From Parapristionchus giblindavisi (lineage: Eukaryota > Nematoda > Chromadorea > Rhabditida > Diplogasteridae): a stretch of 64,000 nt of DNA. The DNA is taken from NCBI GenBank assembly GCA_943737045.1, contig CALSFV010000298.1:124001-188000 (forward strand), written 5' to 3'. Of this stretch, positions 1 to 13,917 are shown piece by piece; the first letter of the stretch is position 1; each line of letters opens with the position of its first letter. The notes below the pieces were generated by a model. The model ran no database searches, was not told where the DNA came from, and saw nothing but the letters and a program-made list of their open reading frames with translations. Position numbers and translations under genes: made by a program.

Positions 1-3000
1 CTCTTTCACGTGGTATATGCTACGATAAGTTTCGATAAAGCATTGACGTGTCACGAATTCTTTATTGCCAAAAATGCATAATTCAATTTTGTTAATTCGG
101 CTGAAGTGGCCGTTGTTCAACATGGGAACGTGCAAAATACTCAGAATTTTTTGCTCTTTCGTTTGGTATATGACACGCTGGGTCTAGCAGAAAATTTTTC
201 ATTTCAGGTAATCTTTTGGTCTTATCAGAGTGAAAGCTACTTTTGTACTTTGGGCATTGTGCAATCAACACAAGACTACAGTTTGACATGAACTGAAGTG
301 TAGATTATTCAGAATTTTTTGCTCTTTCACGTGGTATATGCTACGATAAGTTTCGATAAAGCATTGACGTGTCACGAATTCTTTATTGCCAAAAATGCAT
401 AATTCAATTTTGTTAATTCGGCTGAAGTGGCCGTTGTTCAACATGGGAACGTGCAAAATACTCAGAATTTTTTGCTCTTTCGTTTGGTATATGACACGCT
501 GGGTCTAGCAGAAAATTTTTCATTTCAGGTAATCTTTTGGTCTTATCAGAGTGAAAGCTACTTTTGTACTTTGGGCATTGTGGAATCAACACAAGACTAC
601 AGTTTGACATGAACTGAAGTGTAGATTATTCAGAATTTTTTGCTCTTTCACGTGGTATATGCTACGATAAGTTTCGATAAAGCATTGACGTGTCACGAAT
701 TCTTTATTGCCAAAAATGCATAATTCAATTTTGTTAATTCGGCTGAAGTGGCTGTTGTTCAACATGGGAACGTGCAAAATACTCAGAATTTTTTGCTCTT
801 TCGTTTGGTATATGACACGCTGGGTCTAGCAGAAAATTTTTCATTTCAGGTAATCTTTTGGTCTTATCAGAGTGAAAGCTACTTTTGTACTTTGGGCATT
901 GTGGAATCAACACAAGACTACAGTTTGACATGAACTGAAGTGTAGATTATTCAGAATTTGTTGCTCTTTCACGTGGTATATGCTACGATAAGTTTCGATA
1001 AAGCATTGACGTGTCACGAATTCTTTATTGCCAAAAATGCATAATTCAATTTTGTTAATTCGGCTGAAGTGGCCGTTGTTCAACATGGGAACGTGCAAAA
1101 TACTCAGAATTTTTTGCTCTTTCGTTTGGTATATGACACGCTGGGTCTAGCAGAAAATTTTTCATTTCAGGTAATCTTTTGGTCTTATCAGAGTGAAAGC
1201 TACTTTTGTACTTTGGGCATTGTGCAATCAACACAAGACTACAGTTTGACATGAACTGAAGTGTAGATTATTCAGAATTTTTTGCTCTTTCACGTGGTAT
1301 ATGCTACGATAAGTTTCGATAAAGCATTGACGTGTCACGAATTCTTTATTGCCAAAAATGCATAATTCAATTTTGTTAATTCGGCTGAAGTGGCCGTTGT
1401 TCAACATGGGAACGTGCAAAATACTCAGAATTTTTTGCTCTTTCGTTTGGTATATGACACGCTGGGTCTAGCAGAAAATTTTTCATTTCAGGTAATCTTT
1501 GGGTCTTATCAGAGTGAAAGCTACTTTTGTACTTTGGGCATTGTGGAATCAACACAAGACTACAGTTTGACATGAACTGAAGTGTAGATTATTCAGAATT
1601 TGTTGCTCTTTCACGTGGTATATGCTACGATAAGTTTCGATAAAGCATTGACGTGTCACGAATTCTTTATTGCCAAAAATGCATAATTCAATTTTGTTAA
1701 TTCGGCTGAAGTGGCCGTTGTTCAACATGGGAACGTGCAAAATACTCAGAATTTTTTGCTCTTTCGTTTGGTATATGACACGCTGGGTCTAGCAGAAAAT
1801 TTTTCATTTCAGGTAATCTTTTGGTCTTATCAGAGTGAAAGCTACTTTTGTACTTTGGGCATTGTGCAATCAACACAAGACTACAGTTTGACATGAACTG
1901 AAGTGTAGATTATTCAGAATTTTTTGCTCTTTCACGTGGTATATGCTACGATAAGTTTCGATAAAGCATTGACGTGTCACGAATTCTTCATTGCCAAAAA
2001 TGCATAATTCAATTTTGTTAAATTCGGCTGAAGTGGCCGTTGTTCAACATGGGAACGTGCAAAATACTCAGAATTTTTTGCTCTTTCGTTTGGTATATGA
2101 CACGCTGGGTCTAGCAGAAAATTTTTCATTTCAGGTAATCTTTGGGTCTTATCAGAGTGAAAGCTACTTTTGTACTTTGGGCATTGTGCAATCAACACAA
2201 GACTACAGTTTGACATGAACTGAAGTGTAGATTATTCAGAATTTTTTGCTCTTTCACGTGGTATATGCTACGATAAGTTTCGATAAAGCATTGACGTGTC
2301 ACGAATTTTTTATTGCCAAAAATGCATAATTCAATTTTGTTAATTCGGCTGAAGTGGCCGTTGTTCAACATGGGAACGTGCAAAATACTCAGAATTTTTT
2401 GCTCTTTCGTTTGGTATATGACACGCTGGGTCTAGCAGAAAATTTTTCATTTCAGGTAATCTTTTGGTCTTATCAGAGTGAAAGCTACTTGTGTACTTTG
2501 GGCATTGTGCAATCAACACAAGACTACAGTTTGACATGAACTGAAGTGTAGATTATTCAGAATTTTTTGCTCTTTCACGTGGTATATGCTACGATAAGTT
2601 TCGATAAAGCATTGACGTGTCACGAATTCTTCATTGCCAAAAATGCATAATTCAATTTTGTTAATTCGGCTGAAGTGGCCGTTGTTCAACATGGGAACGT
2701 GCAAAATACTCAGAATTTTTTGCTCTTTCGTTTGGTATATGACACGCTGGGTCTAGCAGAAAATTTTTCATTTCAGGTAATCTTTGGGTCTTATCAGAGT
2801 GAAAGCTACTTTTGTACTTTGGGCATTGTGCAATCAACACAAGACTACAGTTTGACATGAACTGAAGTGTAGATTATTCAGAATTTTTTGCTCTTTCACG
2901 TGGTATATGCTACGATAAGTTTCGATAAAGCATTGACGTGTCACGAATTTTTTATTGCCAAAAATGCATAATTCAATTTTGTTAATTCGGCTGAAGTGGC

Positions 3001-6000
3001 CGTTGTTCAACATGGGAACGTGCAAAATACTCAGAATTTTTTGCTCTTTCGTTTGGTATATGACACGCTGGGTCTAGCAGAAAATTTTTCATTTCAGGTA
3101 ATCTTTTGGTCTTATCAGAGTGAAAGCTACTTTTGTACTTTGGGCATTGTGGAATCAACACAAGACTACAGTTTGACATGAACTGAAGTGTAGATTATTC
3201 AGATTTTTTTGCTCTTTCACGTGGTATATGCTACGATAAGTTTCGATAAAGCATTGACGTGTCACGAATTCTTTATTGCCAAAAATGCATAATTCAATTT
3301 TGTTAATTCGGCTGAAGTGGCCGTTGTTCAACATGGGAACGTGCAAAATACTCAGAATTTTTTTGCTCTTTCGTTTGGTATATGACACGCTGGGTCTAGC
3401 AGAAAATTTTTCATTTCAGGTAATCTTTTGGTCTTATCAGAGTGAAAGCTACTTTTGTACTTTGGGCATTGTGGAATCAACACAAGACTACAGTTTGACA
3501 TGAACTGAAGTGTAGATTATTCAGATTTTTTTGCTCTTTCACGTGGTATATGCTACGATAAGTTTCGATAAAGCATTGACGTGTCACGAATTCTTTATTG
3601 CCAAAAATGCATAATTCAATTTTGTTAATTCGGCTGAAGTGGCCGTTGTTCAACATGGGAACGTGCAAAATACTCAGAATTTTTTGCTCTTTCGTTTGGT
3701 ATATGACACGCTGGGTCTAGCAGAAAATTTTTCATTTCAGGTAATCTTTTGGTCTTATCAGAGTGAAAGCTACTTTTGTACTTTGGGCATTGTGGAATCA
3801 ACACAAGACTACAGTTTGACATGAACTGAAGTGTAGATTATTCAGAATTTTTTGCTCTTTCACGTGGTATATGCTACGATAAGTTTCGATAAAGCATTGA
3901 CGTGTCACGAATTCTTTATTGCCAAAAATGCATAATTCAATTTTGTTAATTCGGCTGAAGTGGCTGTTGTTCAACATGGGAACGTGCAAAATACTCAGAA
4001 TTTTTTGCTCTTTCGTTTGGTATATGACACGCTGGGTCTAGCAGAAAATTTTTCATTTCAGGTAATCTTTTGGTCTTATCAGAGTGAAAGCTACTTTTGT
4101 ACTTTGGGCATTGTGGAATCAACACAAGACTACAGTTTGACATGAACTGAAGTGTAGATTATTCAGAATTTGTTGCTCTTTCACGTGGTATATGCTACGA
4201 TAAGTTTCGATAAAGCATTGACGTGTCACGAATTCTTTATTGCCAAAAATGCATAATTCAATTTTGTTAATTCGGCTGAAGTGGCCGTTGTTCAACATGG
4301 GAACGTGCAAAATACTCAGAATTTTTTGCTCTTTCGTTTGGTATATGACACGCTGGGTCTAGCAGAAAATTTTTCATTTCAGGTAATCTTTTGGTCTTAT
4401 CAGAGTGAAAGCTACTTTTGTACTTTGGGCATTGTGCAATCAACACAAGACTACAGTTTGACATGAACTGAAGTGTAGATTATTCAGAATTTTTTGCTCT
4501 TTCACGTGGTATATGCTACGATAAGTTTCGATAAAGCATTGACGTGTCACGAATTCTTTATTGCCAAAAATGCATAATTCAATTTTGTTAATTCGGCTGA
4601 AGTGGCCGTTGTTCAACATGGGAACGTGCAAAATACTCAGAATTTTTTGCTCTTTCGTTTGGTATATGACACGCTGGGTCTAGCAGAAAATTTTTCATTT
4701 CAGGTAATCTTTGGGTCTTATCAGAGTGAAAGCTACTTTTGTACTTTGGGCATTGTGGAATCAACACAAGACTACAGTTTGACATGAACTGAAGTGTAGA
4801 TTATTCAGAATTTTTTGCTCTTTCACGTGGTATATGCTACGATAAGTTTCGATAAAGCATTGACGTGTCACGAATTCTTTATTGCCAAAAATGCATAATT
4901 CAATTTTGTTAATTCGGCTGAAGTGGCTGTTGTTCAACATGGGAACGTGCAAAATACTCAGAATTTTTTGCTCTTTCGTTTGGTATATGACACGCTGGGT
5001 CTAGCAGAAAATTTTTCATTTCAGGTAATCTTTTGGTCTTATCAGAGTGAAAGCTACTTTTGTACTTTGGGCATTGTGGAATCAACACAAGACTACAGTT
5101 TGACATGAACTGAAGTGTAGATTATTCAGAATTTGTTGCTCTTTCACGTGGTATATGCTACGATAAGTTTCGATAAAGCATTGACGTGTCACGAATTCTT
5201 TATTGCCAAAAATGCATAATTCGATTTTGTTAATTCGGCTGAAGTGGCCGTTGTTCAACATGGGAACGTGTAAAATACTCAGAATTTTTTGCTCTTTCGT
5301 TTGGTATATGACACGCTGGGTCTAGCAGAAAATTTTTCATTTCAGGTAATCTTTTGGTCTTATCAGAGTGAAAGCTACTTTTGTACTTTGGGCATTGTGG
5401 AATCAACACAAGACTACAGTTTGACATGAACTGAAGTGTAGATTATTCAGAATTTGTTGCTCTTTCACGTGATATATGCTACGATAAGTTTCGATAAAGC
5501 ATTGACGTGTCACGAATTCTTTATTGCCAAAAATGCATAATTCAATTTTGTTAATTCGGCTGAAGTGGCCGTTGTTCAACATGGGAACGTGCAAAATACT
5601 CAGAATTTTTTGCTCTTTCGTTTGGTATATGACACGCTGGGTCTAGCAGAAAATTTTTCATTTCAGGTAATCTTTTGGTCTTATCAGAGTGAAAGCTACT
5701 TTTGTACTTTGGGCATTGTGCAATCAACACAAGACTACAGTTTGACATGAACTGAAGTGTAGATTATTCAGAATTTTTTGCTCTTTCACGTGGTATATGC
5801 TACGATAAGTTTCGATAAAGCATTGACGTGTCACGAATTCTTTATTGCCAAAAATGCATAATTCAATTTTGTTAATTCGGCTGAAGTGGCCGTTGTTCAA
5901 CATGGGAACGTGCAAAATACTCAGAATTTTTTGCTCTTTCGTTTGGTATATGACACGCTGGGTCTAGCAAAAAATTTTTCATTTCAGGTAATCTTTGGGT

Positions 6001-9000
6001 CTTATCAGAGTGAAAGCTACTTTTGTACTTTGGGCATTGTGGAATCAACACAAGACTACAGTTTGACATGAACTGAAGTGTAGATTATTCAGAATTTTTT
6101 GCTCTTTCACGTGGTATATGCTACGATAAGTTTCGATAAAGCATTGACGTGTCACGAATTCTTTATTGCCAAAAATGCATAATTCAATTTTGTTAATTCG
6201 GCTGAAGTGGCTGTTGTTCAACATGGGAACGTGCAAAATACTCAGAATTTTTTGCTCTTTCGTTTGGTATATGACACGCTGGGTCTAGCAGAAAATTTTT
6301 CATTTCAGGTAATCTTTTGGTCTTATCAGAGTGAAAGCTACTTTTGTACTTTGGGCATTGTGGAATCAACACAAGACTACAGTTTGACATGAACTGAAGT
6401 GTAGATTATTCAGAATTTGTTGCTCTTTCACGTGGTATATGCTACGATAAGTTTCGATAAAGCATTGACGTGTCACGAATTCTTTATTGCCAAAAATGCA
6501 TAATTCAATTTTGTTAATTCGGCTGAAGTGGCCGTTGTTCAACATGGGAACGTGCAAAATACTCAGAATTTTTTGCTCTTTCGTTTGGTATATGACACGC
6601 TGGGTCTAGCAGAAAATTTTTCATTTCAGGTAATCTTTTGGTCTTATCAGAGTGAAAGCTACTTTTGTACTTTGGGCATTGTGCAATCAACACAAGACTA
6701 CAGTTTGACATGAACTGAAGTGTAGATTATTCAGAATTTTTTGCTCTTTCACGTGGTATATGCTACGATAAGTTTCGATAAAGCATTGACGTGTCACGAA
6801 TTCTTTATTGCCAAAAATGCATAATTCAATTTTGTTAATTCGGCTGAAGTGGCCGTTGTTCAACATGGGAACGTGCAAAATACTCAGAATTTTTTGCTCT
6901 TTCGTTTGGTATGTGACACGCTGGGTCTAGCAGAAAATTTTTCATTTCAGGTAATCTTTGGGTCTTATCAGAGTGAAAGCTACTTTTGTACTTTGGGCAT
7001 TGTGCAATCAACACAAGACTACAGTTTGACATGAACTGAAGTGTAGATTATTCAGAATTTTTTGCTCTTTCACGTGGTATAATCTTACGATAAGTTTCGA
7101 TAAAGCATTGACGTGTCACGAATTCTTTATTGCCAAAAATGCATAATTCAATTTTGTTAATTCGGCTGAAGTGGCCGTTGTTCAACATGGGAACGTGCAA
7201 AATACTCAGAATTTTTTGCTCTTTCGTTTGGTATATGACACGCTGGGTCTAGCATAAAATTTTTCATTTCAGGTAATCTTTTGGTCTTATCAGAGTGAAA
7301 GCTACTTTTGTACTTTGGGCATTGTGGAATCAACACAAGACTACAGTTTGACATGAACTGAAGTGTAGATTATTCAGAATTTTTTGCTCTTTCACGTGGT
7401 ATATGCTACGATAAGTTTCGATAAAGCATTGACGTTTCACGAATTCTTTATTGCCAAAAATGCATAATTCAATTTTGTTAATTCGGCTGAAGTGGCTGTT
7501 GTTCAACATGGGAACGTGCAAAATACTCAGAATTTTTTGCTCTTTCGTTTGGTATATGACACGCTGGGTCTAGCAGAAAATTTTTCATTTCAGGTAATCT
7601 TTTGGTCTTATCAGAGTGAAAGCTACTTTTGTACTTTGGGCATTGTGGAATCAACACAAGACTACAGTTTGACATGAACTGAAGTGTAGATTATTCAGAA
7701 TTTTTTGCTCTTTCACGTGGTATATGCTACGATAAGTTTCGATAAAGCATTGACGTGTCACGAATTCTTTATTGCCAAAAATGCATAATTCAAGTTTGTT
7801 AATTCGGCTGAAGTGGCTGTTGTTCAACATGGGAACGTGCAAAATACTCAGAATTTTTTGCTCTTTCGTTTGGTATATGACACGCTGGGTCTAGCAGAAA
7901 ATTTTTCATTTCAGGTAATCTTTTGGTCTTATCAGAGTGAAAGCTACTTTTGTACTTTGGGCATTGTGGAATCAACACAAGACTACAGTTTGACATGAAC
8001 TGAAGTGTAGATTATTCAGAATTTTTTGCTCTTTCACGTGGTATATGCTACGATAAGTTTCGATAAAGCATTGACGTGTCACGAATTCTTTATTGCCAAA
8101 AATGCATAATTCAATTTTGTTAATTCGGCTGAAGTGGCTGTTGTTCAACATGGGAACGTGCAAAATACTCAGAATTTTTTGCTCTTTCGTTTGGTATATG
8201 ACACGCTGGGTCTAGCAGAAAATTTTTCATTTCAGGTAATCTTTTGGTCTTATCAGAGTGAAAGCTACTTTTGTACTTTGGGCATTGTGGAATCAACACA
8301 AGACTACAGTTTGACATGAACTGAAGTGTAGATTATTCAGAATTTTTTGCTCTTTCACGTGGTATAATCTTACGATAAGTTTCGATAAAGCATTGACGTG
8401 TCACGAATTCTTTATTGCCAAAAATGCATAATTCAATTTTGTTAATTCGGCTGAAGTGGCCGTTGTTCAACATGGGAACGTGCAAAATACTCAGAATTTT
8501 TTGCTCTTTCGTTTGGTATGTGACACGCTGGGTCTAGCAGAAAATTTTTCATTTCAGGTAATCTTTGGGTCTTATCAGAGTGAAAGCTACTTTTGTACTT
8601 TGGGCATTGTGCAATCAACACAAGACTACAGTTTGACATGAACTGAAGTGTAGATTATTCAGAATTTTTTGCTCTTTCACGTGGTATAATCTTACGATAA
8701 GTTTCGATAAAGCATTGACGTGTCACGAATTCTTTATTGCCAAAAATGCATAATTCAATTTTGTTAATTCGGCTGAAGTGGCCGTTGTTCAACATGGGAA
8801 CGTGCAAAATACTCAGAATTTTTTGCTCTTTCGTTTGGTATGTGACACGCTGGGTCTAGCAGAAAATTTTTCATTTCAGGTAATCTTTGGGTCTTATCAG
8901 AGTGAAAGCTACTTTTGTACTTTGGGCATTGTGCAATCAACACAAGACTACAGTTTGACATGAACTGAAGTGTAGATTATTCAGAATTTTTTGCTCTTTC

Positions 9001-11349
9001 ACGTGGTATAATCTTACGATAAGTTTCGATAAAGCATTGACGTGTCACGAATTCTTTATTGCCAAAAATGCATAATTCAATTTTGTTAATTCGGCTGAAG
9101 TGGCCGTTGTTCAACATGGGAATGTGCAAAATACTCAGAATTTTTTGCTCTTTCGTTTGGTATATGACACGCTGGGTCTAGCAGAAAATTTTTCATTTCA
9201 GGTAATCTTTTGGTCTTATCAGAGTGAAAGCTACTTTTGTACTTTGGGCATTGTGGAATCAACACAAGACTACAGTTTGACATGAACTGAAGTGTAGATT
9301 ATTCAGAATTTTTTGCTCTTTCACGTGGTATATGCTACGATAAGTTTCGATAAAGCATTGACGTGTCACGAATTCTTTATTGCCAAAAATGCATAATTCA
9401 ATTTTGTTAATTCGGCTGAAGTGGCCGTTGTTCAACATGGGAACGTGCAAAATACTCAGAATTTTTTGCTCTTTCGTTTGGTATATGACACGCTGGGTCT
9501 AGCAGAAAATTTTTCATTTCAGGTAATCTTTTGGTCTTATCAGAGTGAAAGCTACTTTTGTACTTTGGGCATTGTGGAATCAACACAAGACTACAGTTTG
9601 ACATGAACTGAAGTGTAGATTATTCAGAATTTTTTGCTCTTTCACGTGGTATATGCTACGATAAGTTTCGATAAAGCATTGACGTGTCACGAATTGTTTA
9701 TTGCCAAAAATGCATAATTCAATTTTGTTAATTCGGCTGAAGTGGCCGTTGTTCAACATGGGAACGTGCAAAATACTCAGAATTTTTTGCTCTTTCGTTT
9801 GGTATATGACACGCTGGGTCTAGCAGAAAATTTTTCATTTCAGGTAATCTTTTGGTCTTATCAGAGTGAAAGCTACTTTTGTACTTTGGGCATTGTGGAA
9901 TCAACACAAGACTACAGTTTGACATGAACTGAAGTGTAGATCATTCAGAATTTTTTGCTCTTTCACGTGGTATATGCTACGATAAGTTTCGATAAAGCAT
10001 TGACGTGTCACGAATTCTTTATTGCCAAAAATGCATAATTCAATTTTGTTAATTCGGCTGAAGTGGCCGTTGTTCAACATGGGAACGTGCAAAATACTCA
10101 GAATTTTTTGCTCTTTCGTTTGGTATATGACACGCTGGGTCTAGCAGAAAATTTTTCATTTCAGGTAATCTTTTGGTCTTATCAGAGTGAAAGCTACTTT
10201 TGTACTTTGGGCATTGTGCAATCAACACAAGACTACAGTTTGACATGAACTGAAGTGTAGATTATTCAGAATTTTTTGCTCTTTCACGTGGTATATGCTA
10301 CGATAAGTTTCGATAAAGCATTGACGTGTCACGAATTCTTTATTGCCAAAAATGCATAATTCAATTTTGTTAATTCGGCTGAAGTGGCCGTTGTTCAACA
10401 TGGGAACGTGCAAAATACTCAGAATTTTTTGCTCTTTCGTTTGGTATGTGACACGCTGGGTCTAGCAGAAAATTTTTCATTTCAGGTAATCTTTGGGTCT
10501 TATCAGAGTGAAAGCTACTTTTGTACTTATCAGAGTGGCTACATTGCATTGTGCAATCAACACAAGACTACAGTTTGACATGAACTGAAGTGTAGATTAT
10601 TCAGAATTTTTTGCTCTTTCACGTGGTATAATCTTACGATAAGTTTCGATAAAGCATTGACGTGTCACGAATTCTTTATTGCCAAAAATGCATAATTCAA
10701 TTTTGTTAATTCGGCTGAAGTGGCCGTTGTTCAACATGGGAACGTGCAAAATACTCGGAATTTTTTGCTCTTTCGTTTGGTATATGACACGCTGGGTCTA
10801 GCAGAAAATTTTTCATTTCAGGTAATCTTTGGGTCTTATCAGAGTGAAAGCTACTTTTGTACTTTGGGCATTGTGCAATCAACACAAGACTACAGTTTGA
10901 CATGAACTGAAGTGTAGATTATTCAGAATTTTTTGCTCTTTCACGTGGTATAATCTTACGATAAGTTTCGATAAAGCATTGACGTGTCACGAATTCTTTA
11001 TTGCCAAAAATGCATAATTCAATTTTGTTAATTCAGCTGAAGTGGCCGTTGTTCAACATGGGAACGTGCAAAATACTCAGAATTTTTTGCTCTTTCGTTT
11101 GGTATATGACACGCTGGGTCTAGCAGAAAATTTTTCATTTCAGGTAATCTTTTGGTCTTATCAGAGTGAAAGCTACTTTTGTACTTTGGGCATTGTGGAA
11201 TCAACACAAGACTACAGTTTGACATGAACTGAAGTGTAGATTATTCAGAATTTTTTGCTCTTTCACGTGGTATAATCTTACGATAAGTTTCGATAAAGCA
11301 TTGACGTGTCACGAATTCTTTATTGCCAAAAATGCATAATTCAATTTTG

Positions 11350-13917
11350 TTAATTCGGCTGAAGTGGCCGTTGTTCAACATGGGAACGTGCAAAATACTC
11401 AGAATTTTTTGCTCTTTCGTTTGGTATATGACACGCTGGGTCTAGCAGAAAATTTTTCATTTCAGGTAATCTTTGGGTCTTATCAGAGTGAAAGCTACTT
11501 TTGTACTTTGGGCATTGTCGAATCAACACAAGACTACAGTTTGACATGAACTGAAGTGTAGATTATTCAGAATTTTTTGCTCTTTCACGTGGTATATGCT
11601 ACGATAAGTTTCGATAAAGCATTGACGTGTCACGAATTCTTTATTGCCAAAAATGCATAATTCAATTTTGTTAATTCGGCTGAAGTGGCCGTTGTTCAAC
11701 ATGGGAACGTGCAAAATACTCAGATTTTTTTGCTCTTTCGTTTGGTATATGACACGCTGGGTCTAGCAGAAAATTTTTCATTTCAGGTAATCTTTGGGTC
11801 TTATCAGAGTGAAAGCTACTTTTGTACTTTGGGCATTGCGCAATCAACACAAGACTGCAGTTTGACATGAACTGAAGTGTAGATTATTCAGAATTTTTTA
11901 CTCTTTCACGTGGTATATGCTACGATAAGTTTCGATAAAGCATTGACGTGTCACGAATTCTTTATTGCCAAAAATGCATAATCCAATTTTGTTAATTCGG
12001 CTGAAGTTGCCGTTGTTCAACATGGGAACGTGCAAAATACTCAGAATTTTTTGCTCTTTCGTTTGGTATATGACACGCTGGGTCTAGCAGAAAATTTTTC
12101 ATTTCAGGTAATCTTTTGGTCTTATCAGAGTGAAAGCTACTTTTGTACTTTGGGCATTGTGCAATCAACACAAGACTACAGTTTGACATGAACTGAAGTG
12201 TAGATTATTCAGAATTTTTTGCTCTTTCACGTGGTATATGCTACGATAAGTTTCGATAAAGCATTGACGTGTCACGAATTCTTTATTGCCAAAAATGCAT
12301 AATTCAATTTTGTTAATTCTGCTGAAGTGGCCGTTGTTCAACATGGGAACGTGCAAAATACTCAGAATTTTTTGCTCTTTCGTTTGGTATATGACACGCT
12401 GGGTCTAGCAGAAAATTTTTCATTTCAGGTAATCTTTTGGTCTTATCAGAGTGAAAGCTACTTTTGTACTTTGGGCATTGTGCAATCAACACAAGACTAC
12501 AGTTTGACATGAACTGAAGTGTAGATTATTCAGAATTTTTTGCTCTTTCACGTGGTATATGCTACGATAAGTTTCGATAAAGCATTGACGTGTCACGAAT
12601 TCTTTATTGCCAAAAATGCATAATCCAATTTTGTTAATTCGGCTGAAGTGGCCGTTGTTCAACATGGGAACGTGCAAAATACTCAGAATTTTTTGCTCTT
12701 TCGTTTGGTATATGACACGCTGGGTCTAGCAGAAAATTTTTCATTTCAGGTAATCTTTTGGTCTTATCAGAGTGAAAGCTACTTTTGTACTTTGGGCATT
12801 GTGCAATCAACACAAGACTACAGTTTGACATGAACTGAAGGGTAGATTATTCAGAATTTTTTGCTCTTTCACGTGGTATATTCTACGATAAGTTTCGATA
12901 AAGCATTGACGTGTCACGAATTCTTTATTGCCAAAAATGCATAATTCAATTTTGTTAATTCGGCTGAAGTGGCCGTTGTTCAACATGGGAACGTGCAAAA
13001 TACTCAGAATTTTTTGCTCTTTCGTTTGGTATATGACACGCTGGGTCTAGCAGAAAATTTTTCATTTCAGGTAATCTTTTGGTCTTATCAGAGTGAAAGC
13101 TACTTTTGTACTTTGGGCATTGTGCAATCAACACAAGACTACAGTTTGACATGAACTGAAGTGTAGATTATTCAGAATTTTTTGCTCTTTCACGTGGTAT
13201 ATGCTACGATAAGTTTCGATAAAGCATTGACGTGTCACGAATTCTTTATTGTCAAAAATGCATAATTCAATTTTGTTAATTCGGCTAAAGTGGCCATTGT
13301 TCAACACGGGAACGTGCAAAATACTCAGAATTTTTTGCTCTTTCGTTTGGTATATGACACGCTGGGTCTAGCACAAAATTTTTCATTTCAGGCAATCTTT
13401 TGGTCTTATCAGAGTGAAAGCTACTTTTGTACTTTGGGCATTGTGCAATCAACACAAGATTACAGTTTGACATGAACTGAAGTGTAGATTATTCAGAATT
13501 TTTTGCTCTTTCACGTGGTATATGCTACGATAAGTTTCGATAAAGCATTGACGTGTCACGAATTCTTTATTGTCAAAAATGCATAATTCAATTTTGTTAA
13601 TTCGGCTAAAGTGGCCGTTGTTCAACATGGGAACATACAAAATACTCAGAATTTTTTGCTCTTTCGTTTGGTATATGACACGCTGGGTCTAGCAGAAAAT
13701 TTTTCATTTCAGGTAATCTTTTGGTCTTATCAGAGTGAAAGCTACTTTTGTACTTTGGGCATTGTGCAATCAACACAAGACTACAGTTTGACATGAACTG
13801 AAGTGTAGATTATTCAGAATTTTTTGCTCTTTCACGTGGTATATGCTACGATAAGTTTCGATAAAGCATTGACGTGTCACGAATTCTTTATTGTCAAAAA
13901 TGCATAATTCAATTTTG
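11350..13917. repeat. Eight-monomer higher-order repeat, copy 1 (2,568 bp)
   Basis: Successive monomers carry an ordered set of marker variants: GTCGAATC; then CAGATTTTTTT with GCGCAATC and GACTGCAG; then ATCCAATT with GAAGTTGCC; then TTCTGCTGAAG; then a second ATCCAATT; then GGGTAGATT with TATATTCTACG; then CTAAAGTGGCCATTG with CAACACGGG, GCACAAAAT and CAGGCAATC. The same order recurs in copies 2 and 3 at 24,190 and 26,758, that is 12,840 bp (40 x 321) and 15,408 bp (48 x 321) downstream. Unit phase is chosen arbitrarily. Confidence 0.9.
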
